Below are positions 1 to 7,050 of a stretch of 28,698 bases of DNA, piece by piece. Numbering within the stretch: position 1 is the first letter of the stretch; each line of letters opens with the position of its first letter. The stretch covers positions 1-28,698 of the forward strand of contig DAINBU010000057.1 of NCBI GenBank assembly GCA_036732755.1, read 5' to 3'. A program made the translations under genes and the position numbers. The stretch comes from DASRRB01 sp036732755 (GTDB taxonomy: Bacteria > Planctomycetota > B15-G4 > SIAN01). Below the pieces are notes generated by a model. The model saw nothing but the letters and a program-made list of their open reading frames with translations, was not told where the DNA came from and did no database searches.

Positions 1-78
1 TTCATTGTTGCGAGCGTGTCCCGTCCCTCGACCTTTTTCCCCTCCGCCCTTTCACAACCGCTCGAGACCGTCGCGCGA

Positions 79-153
79 CGCCACGAGACTTGCTCCCCGC
101 GGCCTCTTCGCACGGTCCTCGAACGACGTCCGACGTCGTTGCTGCGCCACGGG
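79..153 (+). repeat. repeat copy 1, left arm of a long inverted repeat
   Basis: Bases 112-153 (42 nt) are the exact reverse complement of 428-469. The flanking part 79-111 matches 470-503 with a few substitutions and 1-nt indels. Inside lies a 19-bp near-perfect palindrome, 122-140, with two 9-nt arms (AACGACGTC / GACGTCGTT) around one central base. No coding function is visible. Confidence 0.85.
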
Positions 154-427
154 AGATGCACGGCGTACGCACGATCGGACGCGACTCGATGCCGATCGCT
201 TGGTGCCGCGGCTCGCTCATGAACTTGAGATCGCGCGACTCCGCCTTCTCCGATTTCAATGACGACGCACGGTGGTCAGGCATCGGATGGCGACGAGCGA
301 TGTTGGCGTACGAGGCACCCAGTCGACCTGGCACGCGAACGGACCAGCTCTCGACTCGATGATGCGCGGTCGAGTCCCTGAAGCGCTCGACGTCGAACAC
401 GGTGGGCGTCGCGGATCCGGTTCATCG

Positions 428-503
428 CCCGTGGCGCAGCAACGACGTCGGACGTCGTTCGAGGACCGTTCGAAGAAGGTCGCGGGGAGAAGGCTTCGTG
501 GCG
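428..503 (-). repeat. repeat copy 2, right arm of the inverted repeat
   Basis: This is an inverted copy of 79-153, separated from it by 274 bp. The same 19-bp palindrome lies at 441-459. The pair could form a large cruciform, or it may be two dispersed repeats of a genomic family that landed in opposite orientation. Confidence 0.85.
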
Positions 504-621
504 AGAGGGGCTCGCGCGGCCGTCTTCACGTAATCAGATGAAATCGACGGTCCCATAGGCCGCGCAGTCCGCCGGAGCCGCCTCTTGTCAGTTGGATTTG
601 GCGGCGGAGGGCACCCCGATC

Positions 622-710
622 CGCCACGAAGCCTTGCTCCCCGCGGCCTTCTTCACCCGCGCCCTCGACGTCCGCTCCAGCTCCAAGGCTTCACGCGCCG
701 CAGCAACGAC
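622..710 (+). repeat. repeat copy 3, partial and diverged
   Basis: The first 33 nt (622-654) closely match the outer part of copy 1 and of inverted copy 2. Similarity then becomes patchy, and the end (699-710) again matches the inner CGCAGCAACGAC of copy 2. The copy contains 9-bp inverted arms at 628-636 and 684-692. It sits 18 nt past the stop of the minus-strand hydroxylase gene, so in that gene's transcript it would be a 3' structured element. A terminator or REP-like role is possible but unproven. Confidence 0.6.
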
Positions 711-728
711 AGCTTCGCAGGCGTGAGG

Positions 729-1451
729 TCACAGCGGAATCGGCGGCGCCTGCACCTGGTCGAGCCGCTCGCCGACCTTGCGGCGGTAGCTCTCGAGGAA
801 ACGCTTCATGATGAGCGAGTTCACCGCGTGCGGCAGCGCCGGCATCGGGCGCATCACGTCGACCACCAGCACGGCGCGCGGCTCCTTCGACCGGTTGGTC
901 ACCTCGTGCTGCCAGCTGTCGTCGAAGAGGACCGCCTCGCCCTCCTTCCAGGTGTAGTGCTGGTCCTTCACGCGGATGGTCGGCGGATCGACGGCCGGGA
1001 CCTTGAGTCCGAGGTGGAAACGCAGGTAGCCGCGGTAGGGCGCGTGGTGGGGCGGGATCGACTTGCCGGCGTCGAGGATCGAGAAGAAGGCCTGGAAGAG
1101 GTTCGGCACCGAGTCGAGGACGGCGCAGGTCCGCGGGCAGCGCGCGCGGTTCTTCTCCGGCCGCAGCCCCATCACGTAGAGCATGAAGACGCGCCAGCTG
1201 CGGTTCTGGTCCTCCTCCGCCGAGATCTTGCGCTGCGCCTCGTCGAGCTCGTGGTAGCGCGGGATCTCGTGGCGCGTCGGCAGGACCGCGAGCAGCTCCG
1301 CGCGGATCGCCGGATAGGCCTGCTGCACCGCGCGCAGCGGCGGGTAGGTGCGGTCGATGTCGAAGAAGACGGGCCGGCGCGCGCCGCCGGAGTACCGGTC
1401 GAACAGCCAGTTGGCCGGGCCGGTGACGTGCTTCTGCTTGAAGAGCTTCAA
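729..1451 (-). CDS. aspartyl/asparaginyl beta-hydroxylase-like 2-oxoglutarate dioxygenase
   Basis: This 240-residue protein has the Asp_Arg_Hydrox fold signature of Fe(II)/2-oxoglutarate oxygenases, which hydroxylate the beta carbon of Asp/Asn side chains. By alignment from memory to human AspH, H135 and H182 would be the two iron ligands, and R144, H146 and R192 would bind 2-oxoglutarate. As in AspH, there is no Asp in a classical HxD position. The blocks RFHLGLKVP (144-152) and FDDSWQHEVTN (176-186) are diagnostic. No signal peptide is seen, so it is probably cytoplasmic. The start is TTG, chosen because GGAG (complement of 1458-1461) lies 6 nt upstream. It begins 24 nt after the stop of the FG-GAP protein gene, on the same strand, so the two are very likely co-transcribed. 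The length is normal for bacterial single-domain members. The true substrate is unknown. Confidence 0.9.
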   Translation of the reverse strand: MKLFKQKHVTGPANWLFDRYSGGARRPVFFDIDRTYPPLRAVQQAYPAIRAELLAVLPTRHEIPRYHELDEAQRKISAEEDQNRSWRVFMLYVMGLRPEKNRARCPRTCAVLDSVPNLFQAFFSILDAGKSIPPHHAPYRGYLRFHLGLKVPAVDPPTIRVKDQHYTWKEGEAVLFDDSWQHEVTNRSKEPRAVLVVDVMRPMPALPHAVNSLIMKRFLESYRRKVGERLDQVQAPPIPL

Positions 1452-1475
1452 TCGAGACTCCGGCGCATCCGCGCG

Positions 1476-4034
1476 TCAGCGGACGCCGTCGGTCCCCTTG
1501 GGCGGGCAGCACTCGCCGCCCTCCGACTTCAGGTGGAACGGCTTCGTCTCGCTCACGCGCGGCGTCGCGTCGCCCTCGGTGAGGTCGACGATGCGGTCGA
1601 GCGGCACGTCCTTCCAGACCTGCGTCGTGCGGCTGACCGGCCAGTAGGCGCTGATCGCGACGATGCGCGTCGCGTCGCCGAGTCCCATCTCCTGCTGCAC
1701 GCCCGACGAGCCGAAGCTGCTCGAGCCGCCGACCACCTGGTAGACGTCGCGCGGGCCGGACGGCGTCTCGATCGAGACCTTGAGGCGCGTCCCGATCGCG
1801 CGCTTGTTGGTCTGCGTGCCGTGCAGCCGCATCGTGATCCAGTGGTTCGCGTTGCCCGGGTTCTCGTAGAGGGCGTTCGCAAAGGTGTCCGCGGGAAAGA
1901 AGCCGCCCATGTCGGCGTAGAGGTCCTGGTCGCCGTCGTTGTCGACGTCTCCGAATGCAATGGCGTGGCCCTTCTGCAGGTGGCCCAGCCCGGTCGCCGT
2001 CGTCACGTCCTGGAAGTACTTCCCGTGGTCGTTGCGGAACGCCTTGTTGGGGAGGAGCGCGCGGTAGCTCGGATTGCCGTCGCCGAGGTAGAGGTCGAGC
2101 CAGCCGTCGTTGTCGAAGTCGCCGAAGTTGGAGCCCATCACCAGCACGACGCGGTGGAGCCCCATCTCCTTCGCGACGTCGGTGAACGTGCCGTCGCCGT
2201 TGTTGCGGAAGAGCCGGCAGTAGGCGTTGCCGAGATCCTGGCCGTCCTGCAGCATCAACGGGCCGACTTCGGAGACCGGCTCCCGATAGGGGTCCTTCTT
2301 CGTGATCGGGAGGTTCTTGCTGTACGTGGACGACCAGAGGTCGAGGTCGCCGTCGTTGTCGAAGTCGAAGAACCACGCCGCGAACGACATGAGCGCGCCC
2401 TCGATCCCGGCCTTCGCGGTCACGTCCTCGAAGCGCCGGCCGCCGCCGGACGCGGCGACGTTGCGGTAGAGAATGCACGGCTCCGTGCGGCGCGACATGA
2501 ACAGGTCGATCCAGCCGTCGTCGTCGAAGTCACCCCACGCGGCGCCCTTCACGAATCCGAACTGGTCGATGCCGGCGGCGAGCGTCTCGTCGGTGAACGT
2601 GCCGTCCTGGTTGTTGTGGTACAGGAACGACGGGCTCTTCTGCTCCGGCGTCGACTCGTGGCCGATGAAGAGGTCGACCCAGCCGTCGTTGTCGTAGTCG
2701 GCCCACTCGGCGACCTGGCCGGGGAAGTAGCTCGTCGTCAAGAGGCCGGCCTGCTCGGTCACGTCGGTGAAGCGACCGTCGCCGTCGTTGCGCAGCAGCG
2801 ACATCGGGATCGTCCCGTAGTTGCGCATCCACGCGCCGCGCACGATCGAGATGTCGGGGTCCCCGTCGTTGTCGAAGTCGCCCTGGGAGATGCTGAGACC
2901 GTGCGTGAGGCCGTCGAAGCCCGCCTCGTGCGAGAGGTCCTTGAAGGTTCCGTCGCCCTCGTTGCGGTAGTAACGCAAGCCGTCGGTCAGGCTGGCCGAC
3001 GAGGTGACGAGGTCGAGGTCGCCGTCGCCGTCGAAGTCCTCGAGGATCGCGCCGCCGGCGAGCCGGTGGTCGCTGATGCCGACCGCGGCGGCGCGGTCCA
3101 TGAAGCGCGGCAGCGGGTACTCCGACTTGAACAGGTCGGGCGACGCGCGCAGGTTCTCCGGCAGCTGCTCCGGCGGGATCCCGAGCGTCATCGCCGCGAC
3201 GTTGTAGAGCCACTTCGACGTGACGTCGGTGGGGTCCCTCTCGTAGAGGTCCTTCAACACGTCCATCGCGAGCTGCGAACCGGTCTTGACCGAGTGCACG
3301 CCCTGGTCCTTGATCGGGAAGATGCACGAGTCGCAAGTGTGGCGTTCGGCGCAGTTCGCCGTCTCGCCCATGCGCAGGTATGCGCCGCTCAGCTCCCTCT
3401 CGGCGCGGCTGGACAATTCGCGCTGCGTGGCGGCGAGCACCGGATCGGAGGGCACCGGCAGCTTGTCGATCATCGCCATGGTCCGCTTCAGCTCGACGGC
3501 GGCCTCCATGAACCTGCCGGCGATCGAGAGCTGGTATCCGAACTGATAGTGCCCTTCGGCGGCGTCGAGGCCCTCGCCCTTCGGGATGTCGTGGCTCGCC
3601 TGCTCCGCCGTCGGACCCCAGAAGCCCTTCTTCGCCTCGGCGAGCAGCGCGAGCCGCTGCGGCATCGTCAGTCCGGAGCCCTCCCACGGCGGAGGCAGCA
3701 TCTCCTTCACGTTGATCCAGGTGCCGACGCCGGCGCCGATCCCGGAGCAGAAGACCGCGCAGTACGCGAGCATTCCCCCCGAGCTCAGCCGTGCCAGCGT
3801 GTGGCGCGCGAAGAACAGCGCGACGCCGGCGACGATCAACGCGCCCTGGAAGGTCTGGATGCCGTAGCGCGTCAGCTCGTGGTTGACCTTGCCGTCGTCG
3901 GCGAAGGAGTGGCCGATCACCGTCACGCCGAGCGTCGCTCCGGCCACGATGAAGAGCAGCGAAGCGACGATGAAGAAGACGCGGCGGCGGCGCAGGCCCG
4001 GCTCGCCTCGAACGGTTTCATTCGGCAGCGTCAC
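1476..4034 (-). CDS. membrane-anchored FG-GAP repeat / ASPIC-UnbV domain protein (CRTAC1-like)
   Basis: This is an 852-residue protein. Three predicted membrane helices lie at about 19-41, 62-80 and 86-107. A helical, TPR-like stretch (about 125-290) contains a Cys cluster C228-x5-C234-x2-C237. The rest should be extracytoplasmic: a chain of FG-GAP/VCBS blades with seven Ca-binding-type loops (FDGDGDLDL, FDNDGDPDI, YDNDGWVDL, FDDDGWIDL, FDNDGDLDL, FDNDGWLDL, VDNDGDQDL), each followed by an R/N-N-x-GDGxFxD pattern. It ends in an ASPIC/UnbV domain, seen in GTRLKV and the VGGSSSFGSSGVQ segment. The family is thought to be a beta-propeller adhesion or ligand-binding scaffold; its biochemical role is not known. 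The start is GTG at 4034, supported by AGGAG (complement of 4044-4048) 9 nt upstream. Upstream in-frame codons to about 5546 are only read-through over intergenic DNA and the opposite gene. It is the first gene of a two-gene unit with the hydroxylase. Confidence 0.92.
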   Translation of the reverse strand: MTLPNETVRGEPGLRRRRVFFIVASLLFIVAGATLGVTVIGHSFADDGKVNHELTRYGIQTFQGALIVAGVALFFARHTLARLSSGGMLAYCAVFCSGIGAGVGTWINVKEMLPPPWEGSGLTMPQRLALLAEAKKGFWGPTAEQASHDIPKGEGLDAAEGHYQFGYQLSIAGRFMEAAVELKRTMAMIDKLPVPSDPVLAATQRELSSRAERELSGAYLRMGETANCAERHTCDSCIFPIKDQGVHSVKTGSQLAMDVLKDLYERDPTDVTSKWLYNVAAMTLGIPPEQLPENLRASPDLFKSEYPLPRFMDRAAAVGISDHRLAGGAILEDFDGDGDLDLVTSSASLTDGLRYYRNEGDGTFKDLSHEAGFDGLTHGLSISQGDFDNDGDPDISIVRGAWMRNYGTIPMSLLRNDGDGRFTDVTEQAGLLTTSYFPGQVAEWADYDNDGWVDLFIGHESTPEQKSPSFLYHNNQDGTFTDETLAAGIDQFGFVKGAAWGDFDDDGWIDLFMSRRTEPCILYRNVAASGGGRRFEDVTAKAGIEGALMSFAAWFFDFDNDGDLDLWSSTYSKNLPITKKDPYREPVSEVGPLMLQDGQDLGNAYCRLFRNNGDGTFTDVAKEMGLHRVVLVMGSNFGDFDNDGWLDLYLGDGNPSYRALLPNKAFRNDHGKYFQDVTTATGLGHLQKGHAIAFGDVDNDGDQDLYADMGGFFPADTFANALYENPGNANHWITMRLHGTQTNKRAIGTRLKVSIETPSGPRDVYQVVGGSSSFGSSGVQQEMGLGDATRIVAISAYWPVSRTTQVWKDVPLDRIVDLTEGDATPRVSETKPFHLKSEGGECCPPKGTDGVR

Positions 4035-4043
4035 GCGTACTCG

Positions 4044-4048
4044 CTCCT
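4044..4048 (-). promoter_or_regulatory. ribosome binding site deciding the GTG start of the FG-GAP protein
   Basis: The complement reads AGGAG, 9 nt before the GTG at 4034. It decides this start over longer in-frame extensions. Confidence 0.6.
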
Positions 4049-4415
4049 GGGGGGGTCGATCCAATGGGGGCGGACATCCTAAGGCGGGAGGAGAGTCGGC
4101 GGGGCGCCGCAGGTCGCGACGAGACGCTTCTTCCCCACCCTCGGCGACGGCGATCCGGACCTGGGGCGTTCTGCCCGGCCCGGCGCCCGCTCGAGCACTC
4201 CACCGCGCCCCTATGCACGCTCGATACCGGGTCGGAGAACGGGTCGCGCGATTCTTTTCCCATCGCCGGCCCGAACCCCTGCCCGAGCCGCGGCCGAAGT
4301 TCGGCGGAGGTGCGCCGCCAGCGCGGGCTCGGAGTTGTGGCCGGCCGCGGCCGACCGACAAGATGATAGGCCGTCGTCGGCGTCGTTCCGTCCCGATGCG
4401 CCGCGACGTCGGTCC

Positions 4416-4422
4416 GGGAGGA
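4416..4422 (+). promoter_or_regulatory. ribosome binding site of the HEAT-repeat protein gene
   Basis: GGGAGGA lies 8 nt before the ATG at 4431. It selects this start over in-frame codons from 4335, and the resulting N-terminus looks like a signal peptide. Confidence 0.6.
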
Positions 4423-4430
4423 AGAAGGCG

Positions 4431-5822
4431 ATGTCCCCGTCGCTCGTCGCGGCCGCGCTGCTCGGCCTCGCGGTCCCGCGGTTCCAGGCGAAGCCGGCGC
4501 CCGCGCCCGCCCCCGCGACGAAGCCGGCCGGCGCGCGCCTCGATTGGCAGCACGACTGGAAGAGCGCGTGCGAGCGCGCGACCGAGCAGAAGAAGCCGAT
4601 CCTCGTCTTCCTGCTGAGCGACGTCGAGCCGATCTGCCAGAAGACGGTCGACGGGATCGTCGCCGACGCCGAGGGGATGCGGCGGCTCGCGAGCTTCGTC
4701 CTGCTCGTCGCGAGCCCCTCGCAGCACGAGCTGGTCGAGAAGGAGATCGACGGCAAGCGCGTGAAGAGCTGCGCGCGCTACCCCGGGATCCTCTGCTCGG
4801 AGCACATTGCGCTGGAGGTCGCGCTGAGAGACAAGTTCCTCGACCCGGCGACGGGCGGCGAGGTGGTCCCGCAGTTCGCCGCATTCGACGGGAACGGCGC
4901 GCTCCTGATCAAGCACGCCTACGCCATGAAGCGCGACGGCTTCCTCGAGTTCCTGAACGCCGCGCTCGCCGCGGGCGGCGGGACGGCCGCTCCGGCCGAG
5001 GCGACGCGCTCGCCGGCCGTGCTGAAGATCATCGAGGCGGTGGTCGGGGCGAAGAGCGACGACGAGCGCGAGCGCGCCGCACGCGACCTCTTCGCCGACT
5101 CCTCGCCCGAGCGCGAGGCGGCGCTGCAGGAGATCCTGGCGCGGCTGAAGACGCCGGCCGACCAGGGCGTCGTGATCCGCGCGGCCGGAGCGCCCGAGGC
5201 GAAGGCGTGGGCGCCTGCGATCGCGCTGCTGCTCGCCGACAAGTCGAGCTTCGTCCGCGACTGCGCCGTCGTCACGCTCGAGGAGCAGCGCAACCCCGCG
5301 GTCGCGGGCGACCTGCTCGCGGCGTGGGCCGCCGAGAAGGACGAGGACGTGAAGCGGGACCTGCTGCGCGCGCTCGGCCCGTGCGGCGCCGGCAAGCCCG
5401 AGGCGAAGAAGCTCCTCTGCGAGGAGCTCGCCTCGTCGAAGAAGCCGTACCGCATCGCCGCGGCCGTCGGCCTCGGCGCGCTGCTCTCCGGCAACTCCGA
5501 CGTCGCCGCGACGCTGCAGTCGCGCTGGCCGAAGGAGAGAGACCACGACGTGAAGATCGCCATCGTCTGGGGCGTGGGCGAGGCGGGCGACGCCGCGCAG
5601 ACCGACCTGATCGACAAGCTCATGAAGGGGCAGAAGGACGAGGAGCTCGCGACCGTCGCGAGCGTCGCCAAGGAGCGACTGCGCTCCAACTTGAAGAAGG
5701 CGATCAAGTCGATGGGGAAGGGCGGCGGCCAGCAGCTCGAGCGGCTGCTCGAGCCCGTCTACGGCGGCGACAAGGTCCCGCGCAACTTCCTCCGCGCCCT
5801 CGAGGAGCGCGCCAAGAAGTGA
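4431..5822 (+). CDS. secreted thioredoxin-fold / HEAT-repeat protein
   Basis: This is a 463-residue protein. Residues 1-20 look like a signal peptide with a short hydrophobic core (LVAAALLGLAV), followed by a Pro/Ala linker (22-34). Residues 38-180 resemble a thioredoxin-like domain: W39/W43, the strand KKPILVFLLSD (54-64), a cis-Pro candidate in VVPQFAAFDGNG (145-156), and a C-terminal helix. The WCxxC redox site is replaced by SDVEPIC with one Cys (C69); C114 and C122 form a second possible pair. Residues 195-460 are helical repeats of HEAT/armadillo type, for example the VRDCAVVTLEEQ and YRIAAAVGLGALL units. This combination is common among predicted exported proteins of Planctomycetota. 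A scaffolding or periplasmic binding role is likely and thiol oxidoreductase activity unlikely. It is a single gene, convergent with the SGNH gene 28 bp downstream. Confidence 0.85.
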   Translation: MSPSLVAAALLGLAVPRFQAKPAPAPAPATKPAGARLDWQHDWKSACERATEQKKPILVFLLSDVEPICQKTVDGIVADAEGMRRLASFVLLVASPSQHELVEKEIDGKRVKSCARYPGILCSEHIALEVALRDKFLDPATGGEVVPQFAAFDGNGALLIKHAYAMKRDGFLEFLNAALAAGGGTAAPAEATRSPAVLKIIEAVVGAKSDDERERAARDLFADSSPEREAALQEILARLKTPADQGVVIRAAGAPEAKAWAPAIALLLADKSSFVRDCAVVTLEEQRNPAVAGDLLAAWAAEKDEDVKRDLLRALGPCGAGKPEAKKLLCEELASSKKPYRIAAAVGLGALLSGNSDVAATLQSRWPKERDHDVKIAIVWGVGEAGDAAQTDLIDKLMKGQKDEELATVASVAKERLRSNLKKAIKSMGKGGGQQLERLLEPVYGGDKVPRNFLRALEERAKK

Positions 5823-5829
5823 GCAACGT

Positions 5830-5846
5830 CGCCGCGAAAAGCGGCG
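5830..5846. terminator. short hairpin between convergent genes
   Basis: A perfect 6-bp stem CGCCGC/GCGGCG closes a 5-nt GAAAA loop. It fills most of the 28-bp space between the stop of the HEAT-repeat gene and the stop of the SGNH gene. There is no T-tract on either side, so it would be a weak or factor-assisted bidirectional terminator. Confidence 0.5.
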
Positions 5847-5850
5847 CGAG

Positions 5851-7050
5851 CTACTTCCCGAGCAGCCCTTCCTTCACGATCCTCTCGGCGAGCGCCTTCC
5901 CGCAGACGCGGTGGCTGAACGGCGTCCAGTGGCCGGTCGATTTCTTCCAGTACAGGAGCTCCTTCTCGAGGAAGGGGTCGAGCAGCTCCTTGTCCGACTG
6001 GAAGGTGACGCCGGGCCGCGCCACGTCGAAGCGGTCACGCGGGAAGACGTCGACGAGCGCGACCGGGTTCTCGCGGTTCGACGGGATGCTCTGGATCACG
6101 AGCGCGATGCCGTGCCCGACGCAGAATTCGCGCAGCCGCTCGTAGATCGCGACCGTCAGCGCCTTGGCGTACTCGGACTCCTGCTTCGCCTGCTCGAGCC
6201 GCGCCGTCTTCTTCGGGTCGGGGGGCGCGACCTCCGCCGGCGCCTTCTCCGGGTCCTTCGCGGAGCCGGACGCCGCCGCGTCGATCGCGGCGAGGTTCTG
6301 CTCGACGAGCTTGCCCTTCAGGAGCCGCGTCGTGACCTCCTTCGTCAGCGCGAAGGCGTCGGAGCGCTCGGAGAGCCAGTTGAAGAGGAAGTTCGTGTTG
6401 AGGAAGTTCGCGAACTTCCCGAACGGGACGTAGCGGTCGTGCAGCGGCTCGAGCTTGCCGTGGTCGAGCTTGAAGAGGCCGCTGCGGACGTTGTCCATCA
6501 GGTCGTTGCCGTAGAAGCTCACGACGACGACGTCGGGCTGGTAGCGGATCAGCTCGCGCTCGAGGTAGAGGCACTCCTCGGCGGTGCCGAACCCCGACAC
6601 GCCGGCGTCGAGCACCTCGACCGCGCGCCCCTGCGCGGTCAGCTCGCGCTCGAGCACGCGCGTGAAGCAGTCCTCGAGTTCGACCTCGTAGCCCGCCGTG
6701 AAGGAGTCGCCGAGGCAGACGATGCGCTGCGTGCCGGCCGGCTTCTCGTAGGGGTACTCGCGATCGGCGCGCAGCCCCTTCGAGTTGATGCGGAACCAGA
6801 CGCTCACGTCGGCCGACTCGTGGCGGTAGACGGCGTGCGGCTCGTTGATGCGCAGCCCGAAGGGTCCCTCGACGACGCGGCGCGGGAACTTCGGCTGCGG
6901 GCCGAGCACGAGCCGCACGACCCCCTCGGCGAGCAGGCAGGTGACGACCACGGACGCGAGCGAGAGCAGCAGCTTGCGCCCGAGCTGGCGCGGCCGGCGG
7001 GGGGGATGCGTCGGTGTCCCGCCCGTGCTGCTCGACGAGGCGGCGCTCAT
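5851..7050 (-). CDS. membrane-anchored SGNH/GDSL hydrolase-like protein
   Basis: This is a 399-residue protein. It has a short cytoplasmic N-terminus, one membrane anchor (about 24-49), and then an extracytoplasmic SGNH fold. Block I is CLGDSFTAG (112-120) with nucleophile S116; block II is the Gly around G150-G155; block III is FYGNDLMDN (179-187) with N182. Block V is TGHWTPFSH (372-380): H374 is present, but the Asp expected two residues before it is T372, so the catalytic dyad or triad may be incomplete. Residues 255-295 form a charged, Ala/Pro-rich insertion. Related proteins act as esterases or as O-acetyl-transfer partners on polysaccharides. The ATG overlaps the stop of the upstream sulfatase-like gene (ATGA), so the two are translationally coupled and probably act on the same substrate. 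The substrate is unknown. Confidence 0.87.
   Translation of the reverse strand: MSAASSSSTGGTPTHPPRRPRQLGRKLLLSLASVVVTCLLAEGVVRLVLGPQPKFPRRVVEGPFGLRINEPHAVYRHESADVSVWFRINSKGLRADREYPYEKPAGTQRIVCLGDSFTAGYEVELEDCFTRVLERELTAQGRAVEVLDAGVSGFGTAEECLYLERELIRYQPDVVVVSFYGNDLMDNVRSGLFKLDHGKLEPLHDRYVPFGKFANFLNTNFLFNWLSERSDAFALTKEVTTRLLKGKLVEQNLAAIDAAASGSAKDPEKAPAEVAPPDPKKTARLEQAKQESEYAKALTVAIYERLREFCVGHGIALVIQSIPSNRENPVALVDVFPRDRFDVARPGVTFQSDKELLDPFLEKELLYWKKSTGHWTPFSHRVCGKALAERIVKEGLLGK

Larger units (their letters stand above)
1..728. other. gene-free region with dispersed/inverted repeats
   Basis: No open frame here has a recognisable domain. The frames that exist are short, arginine-rich and mutually overlapping, as expected of random GC-rich DNA. 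The region holds three copies of one repeat family (listed separately). The third copy lies just past the 3' end of the hydroxylase gene that ends at 729. No tRNA, promoter or transposase relic was recognised. Confidence 0.7.
4035..4430. promoter_or_regulatory. divergent intergenic region (FG-GAP gene / HEAT gene)
   Basis: These 396 bp between two divergent genes must contain both promoters. Apart from the two ribosome binding sites at its edges (4044-4048 complement, 4416-4422) I see no convincing -35/-10 pair, operator or small gene. A GC-rich self-complementary patch lies around 4336-4350, and one less GC-rich spot around 4361-4370. Confidence 0.35.

Noticed and set aside
1492..3072. Tandem DNA repeat made of the DxDxDG-coding segments
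   Set aside because: The loops recur at protein level only. DNA between and within them differs, so this is a normal propeller protein, not a DNA repeat array.
585..4082. Long open frame on the plus strand opposite the FG-GAP and hydroxylase genes
   Set aside because: It mirrors two well-supported genes. The translation is Val/Arg/Glu/His-rich without any domain, as expected from the antisense of GC-biased third positions.
4331..4370. Possible -35/-10 promoter (TTGTGG … ACAAGA/GATGAT) before the HEAT-repeat gene
   Set aside because: The match to any known consensus is poor and the spacing ambiguous. It is not reported as a separate site.
4035..5546. In-frame upstream extension of the FG-GAP protein over the HEAT-repeat gene
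   Set aside because: The extension is antisense to a secreted protein with its own ribosome binding site and signal peptide. The GTG at 4034 has a good AGGAG.
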